From the NCBI GenBank assembly GCA_023313575.1, contig JAJTTP010000003.1:744001-808000 (forward strand): a stretch of 64,000 nucleotides of DNA, in the 5' to 3' direction. A program made the position numbers and the translations under genes. Below, piece after piece: positions 10,784 to 22,500 of the stretch. Within the stretch, counting starts at the first letter, position 1. The number at the start of each line of letters is the position of its first letter. The DNA comes from Eutypella sp. D-1 (taxonomy: Eukaryota; Ascomycota; Sordariomycetes; Xylariales; Diatrypaceae). The notes below the pieces were generated by a model. It saw only the letters and a list, made by a program, of their open reading frames with translations. It did not search any database and had not been told where the DNA came from.

Positions 10784-12952
10784 TGCCAAGACCTCAACTT
10801 CCACGCAACGACTCTGACGGATTTAAGGAGTAGTACTTCGTACAGATAGTCAGGATGGCAAGACGAAACATTAGAGTAGCACTTCGTGATTAATATTATG
10901 ATTATGATTGCCGAGCGGCATAGTGTGTTAATTGAAGTGAGAAATTGTATTCAACCTTGGAAAGTAAGGAAAAGAAGTATATGAAAAGGATGTTTTAAGA
11001 TATTTAGTTTAGGTGTTCGCATATTGGAGTTACAGGACCATACTTCCGAATCTTAAGCCCGCAGCCAGGAACATATCCGTTTTAAGGTTAGAGGGGGCTC
11101 TAGGCTTCTAGGTAGCTGGTACAGTCCTACTGAACCCTTCTTTTAAGCCGCACTGAAACGCCAGTTGTCGCCTGTCAATTGCCAGCCGTCAACCAGCTGA
11201 GGAATGACGTTGACTGGAAATTATCCGGTGCCTTCCCCATTCTGTCAAGCCGGGGGAATAACACGGCTTTTAATTGGTCTGTTGGTGCGTCACACCTTAT
11301 CGCGTTTTATTCAGATCGCAGTTCTTATGCTTCATTCAGCCTTCATTCCACTGTCCTTTAAGTGGAAAGGGAAACATTTACTATGCTTCTTGCCTCCACT
11401 TCCAACGGCAATTGACCTATTAGAATGCCGTCTACTAATATTCGAACATTTCTGGTAGTTAACCTAGATTGTCAAACTCGAGGTGGAGCAGTTTTCTTGT
11501 TTCCATTCACACGAAGTCAGCACCGGGCGATGCAGTGGAACATCGGAGAGCAACTGTCAGTAGAATCCTGAAATCTTGCCCCAGCCTGCCGAGGGATGCC
11601 AGTCGAGTCCAGCTTGTTTTTTTGTTTATTTAAATTTTTTTAAAAAGTGTACTTCTCTCTTCTGTTGCTTTCTAAAGTTTGCCGTTTAAAAACTGGGGTT
11701 GCATTCAACAACGAAATAATGGGATGTGCAAATGCCCCCCTAAGTTCGGCAGTATGTCACCGGATGTAGCCTCAAAGGGATTCCCCGTTTCTTTCCCCCA
11801 GCACTACGAACGGGTGACACGATGGATGACTCGCCGGGTGCCCGGAAAGAAATGACAATCGACTTTCGAGTGTCTGTTGAACTCTGGTAGTTGTTAATAG
11901 ACTACGGAGTATTGGGAAAAGCATTATAAGTCCGGCAGTTGAGGCAATTATGGAGCCATTTGCGTCTCTTGGCTGCCAAGCTGCCATTTACACTACTATG
12001 TATGTAGATACTATCATGGATCCATATATAGATGTAAGTTGGGTTGGTAAGTTCGCCGATAACATACCTCCAGGGCTAAAGTTGCCCAGCAGCCCCAGGT
12101 ACCCAGAATACTCCGTAGTACGTCGATAATTATACCAGCAAGACAAGGTAGGTAACGAATCGAATATTTGATTGGCGGCGTGGCTATGATTGCCTCGATT
12201 GGGACACCGCGCGACATCCCCAACTTAACCACTAAGCCCAATTTGTTACCGACATGGAGTGGCCGCCCTGACGCCCTGGAGTTATGGGCTGGAGAGTACT
12301 TTGACAGTTGATGAATTCCCCAGTTCCCCTCCAACTCCAAAAAAGCGACCCTGACTTGCAGACTTGTCAGCTTGACTGCTTGTCTGACTGCTTAACTGCC
12401 TGTCGATTTGACCTTGATAAGCCTGATGTGATTGATGACTTGGGCACATTTGGCTACTCTCTCTACAACTCTATTACCTTATATCTGCTTGGGTGCCTGC
12501 TAGGTAAGAAAAAATCGCAACCAACCATCCATTCAGCCCGAATATCGTCCCCCAGAAACTCAGAAAGTCAGGCTGGACCTGAAGAAGTCAAGTTCCCGGA
12601 CACAGCCGAAATCCAAGTCTAGTTACGTTATTACCATTCGGTTATTCAACCATTCCATACCCATCATTTTTCATCTGATTAACAACCCTCATTATTCACA
12701 TTGAGGTCCATCTCGTATATTCATTTCCATTTCTACGAGCCCAATTCTCTAGTGTCTAGGTTTATTTAATGCATCATACCTTTCGGAAAGGGGCGCAGTA
12801 GCTTTATGACGATGTGAAGCTCCCCGCGCCCCTGAGTATTATATATCTGTGCACCTATCGCTAGATATCCCGACGGCAATTACATACTTAAAGTATTATT
12901 CGTGTCTGGGACGATCGCTTGGATTTTCGCAATTCACGCAATTACCGCAGTC
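10784..12952. promoter_or_regulatory. Long divergent intergenic region, Zn2Cys6 factor/caspase fusion
   Basis: About 2.2 kb between two divergently transcribed genes. It contains AT-rich stretches (for example 10860-11000 and 11615-11700) and short direct words. No open frame with recognisable protein character was found. The 104-codon frame at 12308-12622 is compositionally unremarkable. Both gene promoters must lie here. Confidence 0.45.
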
Positions 12953-15900
12953 ATGGCCGATAACCTGCCATTCCTGACCTTGAGTTCAAGGCGACCCGCC
13001 GACGGGAACAGCACGAGTAGTAGCAGGGATTCCGCAGTACGTGCGAAATTGGTGAAGATTCAAAGCCTCGTAGTGACGACCACTTGAGACTAATAATATG
13101 TCTTCAGTATGGCTCCAGCTTGGGAGACGACCGGACGCCGTCCGCGACACACGATATTAGCCGTGTCAACTACCATGTGAAGCACTTGCCGGACTTTGCG
13201 CGGACACTGGAAGAGGTTCGTCCCTCCATGCCCCTCCCCGCCGCGCGCTCCTCACTGACACCACAGCCGGCAGTCCGCTGCCCGGGCCTTTCCCAACCAT
13301 GGAAGTTCACAGCGCTATAAGAAGGTGCGCGCTCTTCTATTGCATTGGAAATCCGACGACCTCTTCGTCCTTCCCGAATTGGAAGACCTCGATACATGTC
13401 TGCGCGAGGACTACAACTTTGAGACGGAAACCTTCTCGATGCCCTCCGACAATGCGCACCTGGAGTTGATGTTGAAAATCGGTGCCATGATTAAGGATCA
13501 CGAGTCAAAAGATACCTTATTCATCATATACTATGGAGGCCATGCAAGGATAGACAATGCGAGACAGAGCACTTGGTGCGCGTAAGTCTCAATGTCCTAC
13601 CGGTCTATATAAGGCCGTGCTTTACTAAACAATATCTGTACAGAAACCGTAGCTCGGATTCTCCATGGTTACAGTAAGTCGTGCGGTACACTTCGCACCT
13701 CGATCTCAAGTACTTATGATATATGCAGATGGTCCGCGATTCAAACCCTCTTGGAGCGATCGTTGTCCGATGTGTTAATTCTACTCGACTGTTGTGCTGG
13801 GGCTGCAAGCGCTACGTTCCCAAATGGAAATAGCATTACAGAGACAATATCAGCCTCTAGCTGGGATGCAATTGCCCCGGATCCCGGGCGCTACTCATTC
13901 ACAAGTACACTGATTGAGGTACTCCAGGAGTGGAACAAGAGGACTTTCTCAGCGGCGATGCTTCATGCTGAGGTGCTGGCGCGTCTAAAACACCCTAGAC
14001 CAGAGATGAGGAACGGACAACACTTCGAAGCGCGTTCCACACCGGTCCATTTTATGATGACGGCCAATCACCGGGCACCGAGCATCGAGATGTCCCGGAT
14101 TCTACCACTCGAAGCCCGGCCTCCATCGCCACCACAAGAGCTGGCATTTGATGAGGGTGCCGGGCCAGCTGAAGGACGATCTGCCGCGCCACAGGAGATA
14201 ATTGGGTCAGAACCAAGCGTGGATGTGCCGCATGTGATGATCTCACTAGCATTGGAAGACGACCAGCGTCTCAACATCAGTGATTGGGAGCAGTGGCTTC
14301 AATCTATACCAGCAATTGCGAAATACGTCAAGGTCCAGGGGGTGTTCAAGAGCCATTCCACTCTGCTGCTTCTATCCATGCCTGTCATGGTTTGGGATCT
14401 ACTACCTGAGAACCACGCGTGCAATTTCGTGGCATTTGTTCGATCAAACAACCTGATGCTCAAGGACCACGATGAGCCGATATCGGTAGATGAGGATATT
14501 CAAGTTGGCGCCGACACAGATGCGGAATCCAGGTTTTCCATCTTCTCGGGGACCACTGCATACACGTTCAACGATAGGCGACCAAGTTTGAGGTCGTCGA
14601 TTGGACTCGGCGCCAGGACGATGCATGGCCAAAGCCAACGAGGGTCCTCGATCTATTCCAGAGAACCACACACGCCAGATTATAATTCCCGGGGATGGAC
14701 GAACCATAACCTAGCGGCGCTTGCAAGGCAACAGACCGCGCCCGCAACGACTACCCTGAACAGGAGTGTATCACATGACATATTGCGGACGCCCATTATG
14801 AACCAGCAACGCGATGCGAGGAGGGCTTACCTAACTTCCCGCGACAATCTCCCTAATCGGCCAAAACTGGCTGTCCACGTAGAGTCACGGCTTGAAGAAT
14901 ACTTTACAGACAACCCAAGCCCAACTATAGCTGTCAAGGAATTCCTGGCGTCGAACCTTGGAATCGAGACAGCTGATATTGACGTGAGTTATATATTCTC
15001 GGAAAGTTTCACGTGACGGACGTGACGGACTGACACATACTAGCTTTGGTTTTTCCATCGTCGAGAACAGCAACAAGTGTCCGATCGTCTACAGAGCCTG
15101 AGAATAGACGACCAGGGCCATGGCCGTCCTAGAGAAGCGCCGTGGATGATTCTCCCGGGTCATTTAAACAGACTCCTAGAAGTCATCCCCCAAGATGAGG
15201 TGTTGATGGTTGACTTACGTTCCCCAGCCGACTTTGAGAGGTCACATATACACGGGGCGATCAACTTCAGGGCCCCGGCATCGTTCGTCTCGAGAGCTAC
15301 AATTGATCTGATCGAGAAGGCGCTCCCCAGTGAGGAAGCTCGTAGTGCATTCGCCAAGTGGCATGAGTGTAAGTGTGTCGTCTTCTACGATCGGCACGTA
15401 GAATTTGCCTGGGAGGCTCCCATGGCGGAAGCCTTTTATCAGAAACTCAGATCCAAGGGGTGGGTCGGGCAGTGCTTCGTGCTAAAGGGTCACTACCGCG
15501 AGTTCTCGGCATCCTTCGACAAGTATATCGAGGGGACAAAAATGACGGACGACGCGCGGGATTATATTCTCACTCTCCAAGAGAAATCCGAGGAGAAACA
15601 GGTAAGAGACTATAGAGAACGTCTTCTTGTTGTCCTAGCTAATTTGGAGCAGAACCAGGACTCTCAGTTATACGACGAGTGGTTCAGACAGTTGGAGGAC
15701 GAGGACACACACCATACCGATCTGGTGCCGGCTGTCAAGGCCGAGCGGATGGAAGCAATGGTGCAGCACCAGAGGAAACTCGAGGACGAGTTTGAACGCC
15801 AGCAGCCTTCACTACACAGGAAAATCATGCACCTCGAGCCCGGCCACCACGATGAGAAGTGGGACGTGATGGGTCCCATGGTGGCGCCCTTCGCGCGCAG

Positions 15901-16315
15901 CATAGCAAAGATGCAACAACACGACCCTTCTGGGACGCGGACGGGGACCGGGCTAGGCAACGAGACTGGGAAACCCCCGCTTTCCAGAGGCGGTGATGGT
16001 TACCAGAGTTACAGCAAGAGCTACCACGACCCCGACGACAAGAGTAAGCCGGTACCAGCAATCGCGACGCCTCCCGGCATAGACGAATACGACCTTCTGG
16101 AGTCCGACGAGGAGCAGCTCGCCAGCGAGCGCGAGCGCGCATCAGCGGCGCAGAAGTCTATGTCTGCCGCCACGCCTTCCTCGGGGTCTAGGGAGAGGGC
16201 CCCCTCGTCATCCACCGACGACGTCGACGCGCAGAAAAAGCAGGCACGCCTCTACGGCGGAAGGGGCTTTCTGAACAAGATCATCCGCAGCGGCCGGTCG
16301 GACGGGTCGCGATGA
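12953..16315 (+). CDS. Caspase-like / homeodomain-like / rhodanese-like fusion protein
   Basis: The model is join(12953..13036, 13108..13215, 13274..13581, 13644..13673, 13729..14983, 15044..16315), 1018 residues, all junctions in phase and starting at the first ATG. Residues about 65-250 form a peptidase C14 (caspase/metacaspase) fold. LFIIYYGGHA carries the catalytic His154, and VLILLDCCAG carries the Cys198/Cys199 pair. Exon 4 is only 30 nt. A middle region (SISDWEQWLQ-like, about 340-415) resembles the extension often seen after fungal caspase-like domains. Residues about 550-609 resemble a homeodomain, ending in LWFFHRR, where a canonical homeodomain has WFQNRR. Residues about 631-754 resemble a rhodanese/phosphatase fold (VLMVDLRSPADFERSHIHGAINF), but the active-site loop reads VVFYDRH with Asp711 in place of Cys. 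The tail is charged and Ser-rich. Its role is unknown; programmed cell death or signalling would be guesses. Confidence 0.78.
15012..15029 (+). repeat. 9-bp tandem duplication in intron 5
   Basis: CGTGACGGA occurs twice in tandem inside the 60-nt intron 14984-15043 of the fusion gene, just upstream of the acceptor region. Confidence 0.85.
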
Positions 16316-17969
16316 GAAGAACCCTCTCCCTGATCTAGTCGATGCTAGCGCCCAACGTCCATATGAGGACGAGGAGAAAGGATGCATACCGGCATGTGTC
16401 TAGCTTTGGGCGTCTCACGATGTTGATGTAAGAAGAAAGGATGCGGCGGTCTCGGGGAAGATCAGAGGCCCCGTTTGGTGTTCATGGAGTAAAGGGGCCC
16501 TAGAAAGGAGGGCCGTATATATGTGTCTTGTTACGTCCTATGGCTGGGCAGGGTTGGTCTTGTCGGAGTTCCCCTATTGTCTTTTTTTCTGTATTCAAAC
16601 CACGGCCTAGAGGGAAAGGGACGGTCTGATCTACATTGAGGTTTAATTGACAATGACGGTGCGATGTTGCTTAGCTATAGAGACCAAAACATGCTACTTG
16701 ATACCTTACTCTCCCGTCCTCGGTCTTCTTAAGCACGCAACTAAATACCCACTGTAAGTTGAAATGCACACACGCATCACCTATGTACTTTTTCGTCGGA
16801 CCATACGTCCGGCTTCACCGTATCTTCTATTCACGTCAAGCCATTTATCTCTCCCCTAACGCCATTTGACTATATAACCTAGATAGATAAGCGTAGGACT
16901 AGGCCAAGGAGAACGCAGCCCTTTAACTACCGCCCTCCCTCCTCCCGGTTTGTTTGTGCTTCTGGGTGGCCGGAGGGGTGGGTAGGTAGGCTGGGATAAA
17001 CGATGCGAGTTAATTCGGACATTCGTCGACGCGTACGTTGGTGTATCTATGTATATATCTACTTGCCTTCGCTGTGGTGACAGCTGGCTCGAAGATCTTG
17101 ACTTATTACCTCACCTATGCGAGTTTTGGACAACAAACGTCTTAACTTAGCTTTAGGGTATTGAGAATTAAGTGTCAATATATATATCCCTGTGAATATG
17201 CGGCCAAAGGATCACATACCCGAACGGATGTGTCTACGGCGTCGCAGCGGACGGGTCTACGGGGCCATCTGCCTGTGGCGAAAGGGAGGTCTGCATTAGT
17301 ATGTAAGTAAAGTAGGAAGTAGGGATTAGGTATTGGGTATTGGGAAGCTCCGTGAGATGACGTGACATGACGGTAAATTGTAGGACTTGCAGACGCAAAA
17401 AGACGGGAATGGAAGCGAGTCAAGGACACAAGGAATGGGTCAGTTGAACTTGTGTGTCCACGACAGAACAAGTCCTCGTACACGCATGTACGGGAGAACA
17501 TGACTGTGTAGTGCATCACCTAGCTACATGAGCGGCGAGAGTGGGCAGTCATTCGGACATCTCCAGGAACCGGATGCGGCACTTTTCGGGTAAGAGTGAG
17601 GATTCCAGCCGCTGGATGCAGTGGCCACAGTGAGAGAAAACTAACAATTCTCAGTAAGATGCGCATGATCGTGAAGGGACTTCTCATCCATCAGCTAGGT
17701 AAGCAGTCGGTTCGAATACTCGAGTACTTACTTAATCACATACTGAGTAGCTAGTCCAGCAGGCGACCCAATCCATCGGGCTACATACGTTGAACTAGTC
17801 CTCAACCCTCAGAGGGATGGCGTAGGCTGTGCTATATCAGATCCATCCGCATAGGTCAAGTAGGGCAGGGAGGTAGATAGGTAGATGCATGGATGATGGC
17901 TCGGGATCTAGATCTGTCAAACGACGACACAAATCAGGGAGTGTGGTAAAGCGGGGAGAAAAGTCGTCT

Positions 17970-17997
17970 ATCTATCTGCCTACCCAGGCAGATAGAT
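17970..17997. repeat. Perfect inverted repeat (12-bp arms, 4-nt loop)
   Basis: Left arm ATCTATCTGCCT (17970-17981), loop ACCC, right arm AGGCAGATAGAT (17986-17997). The arms are exactly complementary. It lies inside the gene desert with no flanking gene. Confidence 0.9.
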
Positions 17998-19492
17998 TAA
18001 CTTCACACCATGGACAAATTTAAGCTTACTGAGATACGATATATATCATCTGATGCCTCACCTCGTCTCGTCTTGCCGCGCCTCGCGCTGTGCACAACAG
18101 CATAGGCCGGCGAATGGTAGGGGGGCGTGATGTCGGCTTTCATATCAAGAAGTAATGTTCTGCGCGAGCTTACTGCTACTACAACGATGGCTGCGTATGT
18201 ATGTCGATCTAGTCTCACTGTACACTGTCGGAGCAAACGTACAAAATGTATACATACTTATCAAGATGAACGCAAACAATTCAGGTTACCCTAGGAGACT
18301 GAGCAGAGAAAGGCACACAAACACTGAGTCCAGCCTATATACATGCCTCGCTCCCTTACATCTTAGGCGAGAAACTGAAACTCTCAAACATGGCACCCAG
18401 GGTATTGGATGATAGCTTGGCCAGAAGCTTGAGCTACGCTCACAGCAGGCACGCATGGGTACCGAGCATCCCCTGCTCAGCCGTGGAAACCCTACCACAT
18501 GGGCGACTTCAAGCGCTCGGGGCCCCTGCTGTGTTGGCCGATAGAGAGTCATCAAAGACGCCACGCGGACCATGGCACCTGTCCTCTTCACACCTGTCAT
18601 GTAACGTGGGCGTGATGTTCCCAGGATGTCGCCTCGGTCTCCAAACACCTCCATGCCAGTCACCATTGCCGACCAACCACCTTCCTCTCATCACCACTGC
18701 ATCTGCTGAGTTGCGCCATCGACAGCCCTGAGTGACTTTCCCTTGGCCAATGGGTTATGATTTGCCTGCCTACCTGCCTTCATGTTTTGAAGGGGCGGGC
18801 GGATGATCCCCCGATCTCAAACACCCCTCAAAACTTGTCAAAACATTGTCCACTTATGCGCCATGCCAAATCATCACATTTCACATTTGAGTGCGGCTCA
18901 GACCAATTATCTATCGTCGTCCGAAGTCGCGATTCTGGTGAGATGCGTACCTGCCCATCGCTACACACATCTCGATGCCGGCGTCGTGCTTCGTCAGATG
19001 TAAGCCAAAATCGCGGTGGCTTTGAACGACATCGCACAAGAATAGTTTTTCTACCTCCACATAGCTCCGGAGGACGCGAATTTGACGGACCTGTTGTTCG
19101 TGATAAGCCGTATCTCGTGGATTGCACTCCGGGCACCTAGGTCTCGAAGTAACCCTCACGCCCCCATAGCACCATAATATGTTCTCACAGTCAAGGTATG
19201 ATGGCTCCTAAATCCAGCAAAGACGGCAAAGCCATGGGGGCCAAGGACGAGTCCAGAAGAGTCACAGACGGAAGTCGGCACTGCTTCTTGACCATTGGGC
19301 TAGGTATAACTATATGCCACAATAGGCGCCCCCATGCTATGAGCAGCGGCCATCTTCCACATACCGGCATCCGTGGTAGGTGACTCTGCACATGCATAAT
19401 GATGCTTTTATGGCCTGAGGCGGGTCTCGCCGGATGATAACTGGTGGCTGCGCCGAGTCGTTGACTTCGCATACATAGCCTTATGCCATGAA

Positions 19493-19504
19493 GGGGGGGG
19501 GGGG
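19493..19504. repeat. Poly-G tract (12 nt)
   Basis: Twelve consecutive G followed by a T-A-G6 continuation within the gene desert. It is a homopolymer of uncertain true length. Confidence 0.85.
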
Positions 19505-22500
19505 TGAGGGGGGTTGTTCACTAGGCGGCCTTTTCGTCACACATCCGCCACACATCCAAATAGACTACCTCCCCACTACGATCACGCAATTATGAAAGGG
19601 CCTCGGTGTCATAGTACCATGATAGAGCGATCCTGCTACCTTGTGCGAGTGGCTTTTTCATGTCTGTGCACAGAATCACCAGTTAATCCCGAAAGTGCTG
19701 GGAGACGGAGTAATGCTGCATACGCTCGCCCGACATGATAGGATGCGGATCCTGAGCACCGAAGGAAAAGCAATGCGTAGGCATCTTTATCCCGATACTA
19801 GCTCCGGCAGTTGCAAGGGAAAGGCAGAGCCAGAGCGCGTGGAAATAGGCCTGTATACAACCACACGACCGTGCCAACTTGCCTATGCATCCCCCGTGTT
19901 CGCCACAGGCTTCTTCCTGGACGCCACTTGACGTTGGTCGCGTCGGCAACAGATCATAAGCAAGCTCAATATAGGTTCGAGGGGATGGAACGGCTTGAAC
20001 GGGTGCGCATTGCTGCGTGTGTATGTAAGTGGCTCGTGGCTCAGTTCGGCTTAACTGTATACCCACATAGCATAACAAATATGACAGCGCACCCTGACGA
20101 ATAGTAATAGGGAAGGTCATTTAAGAAACAAAAAGTGGCTTGATATGGGCTAGGTATGTTATAATAGAAGACGGCCAAGGCAACGAAGGATCGCGGGAAT
20201 CTCGATAAGTATCAGATATGACCTGTCTACAAGCATATATGCAACAAGTTATAGGTAAAGCTATACTTGGTCAATTAAGGGGGGAACCGTTGGCCGTGTC
20301 TGCATATACCCAAATGCCCAGTTGGTTAAGATGGACAAGCGGATATGGTTCAGCATGCTGCAAAAGCAACGATCAGATCCCCTCACCCCCTTTCCACGTT
20401 ACTAAATGGCGGGGAGGTGACTAACTAACGCGCCCGTGTTTCGCATAGACGAGCAGTCGGACGCCGCGCGAGCAGAATTTCCCACTGCGGTAATGCCGTA
20501 CGCGTCCGCGGAATCCCCACGAGAGCACCTAGATTACCTACCACTACATGCTGGATCATTGTAAAATATGGAGGCTCCTTTGTTTGGTTTCTACTTAGGT
20601 AGTTCCCGATGGGACACAACGGAAACGTCAGTGTAGCTATGTATGTACGTGGGCGAAGTTTTTACAAGTGTATATTCTTGCAGGTTGCAGGTGACAGGGG
20701 AGAAGAGACCAGTCAAGAAGGAAGAGAAAAAAACATAAAACATTCCAGATTGTTACTACCGCTCTCGCCCTTCAGCCAGCCCACTTTCTTACCCCCTTTG
20801 CTTCCCCTCTCCCCCCCTGAAAATCCATACCGATGGGTAGCGGCGCTGATCACTGGAGTAATCGGAAGAGCAGGGGTGCCACACATCTTCGTGAGGCGCG
20901 GAGCGGGGGCTACCGGGGCCACCAGGGGCCAGGGTTCAGGGATTCTGCCAAGATCACAGGATGACCGCCGTTGTGTCACTACCGCCTACTATCCTTGACG
21001 GGTTGCATTCTTTTGGTTATACATACTCTTCCTTGTCTTCACAGCTTGTGTGCGGGAGTAGGATGCGGATGCCCTACGAAATCCATACTTATACAGGTCA
21101 TGGTATTCGTCTTTCTGAGTCCTTCCCAGCCCCTACATACCAGCCTGCCTGTCTGATAGAGGCCATCGTGATTCGTGCGCTTCTTGGCCTGGACGCGGTC
21201 ATATTCCTCCTTCGCAACTATACTTGGCAACGAAACATAATCTAAAGCTCGACTGCATAGTTAAGTACTGAATCTAGACCTGGCCTAGGCGCTGCTACTC
21301 CTATGAAGACCTTCTTCTATCCGTACTGTACGTAGGTGGTGCGTTAGCGCAGCCTGTCACCCGTTGATTGACACATGCAGGCTCGCCAATGCTCCACATA
21401 ACGCTGTTGGCTATTTTGGTTCCTCAACGGTCTCCTTTTAATTCTGGGACTATATTCCCGCCATGCCGTCCTGCCTTCCCTGTTATGCAAAAATAACTTA
21501 TTTTTTGAGTTCTAAAATATCTGACTAGTTACTAATGATACTATCGTACCTCGGACTTCGGACTTCGTATGCCCGTATATCCTCCAATGCGTGGGCTCGT
21601 CCCGGTAGTGCTTCGTTCGATGTTCTTGGCCGGCGTAACTAACTAAATTAGGGAACAGGAGGAAGCACTAGAAGCTGTTCATATTCATGTAAGGTCCGAC
21701 TGCCTATGTACACACATTGTTGGCATGGTAGGCATTTCTATTTTCCCCAAATTTACATGGGGTAGCTGGGCGACGCAGGGGAGGGGGTGGTTAGCCACGA
21801 GCCAAGGGGTAAGGTGTGAAGGTGACCCACGGGGCAGCGTGGGAGGTTCCGCCATCTTAACTAGCTAGGGTGTGCATCTTATTAAGGATTAAGGGGATTG
21901 GGATACCGACACAACAGGTCATACATGACAACTACCAGGTATGCAGTGTCAAGTGCGTATAGACTCATCTTTATGTGTGTGCACGCTTGGCGGAAGGTAA
22001 GCTTGTTGGCTGTTGCAATGCCTATTACATACCTGATCTGGCTAAGACAATACATGTGTATGTGGGATGCGGATCTGTCACCAGCGACGTATGTCTCGCC
22101 TTGACAACGAAACACCTACCGATTATGGACTGTTTCTTATCATCAATGTAGGTTCAAGACAAACAGACATTGCACGTGGCTTCTAGCAATGGCGATGCTG
22201 TAAGAAAATTTCCCGACCCCTTAGAACAGTAAGTGGCATTATTGTGCCTTTCAATATACTTCTCTTTGTTTTCTATCGCTTACGTTGTTGTGTAGACATC
22301 GGGGAATAACCCATGTCTGCAATTAGGAGATAATCGTTTTGAGTGTCACCTGGGGAGTTTTAGATATAGAGGATATGTATTGTGGCGGCGAGGGGAGTTC
22401 GGGTTGTGTTGCGTTGTTGCGTTGCCTTTTCTGCCAGATGGCATCCAGCCGAGAGAACAAAAAGTCCAAACTCCGTACTCAAATATAGAAATTGTAAAAT

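Noticed and set aside
17700..17730. Possible tRNA T-arm (GGTTCGAATAC)
   Set aside because: No acceptor stem, anticodon arm or D-arm could be paired around it. The other GTTCGA words in the window failed in the same way.
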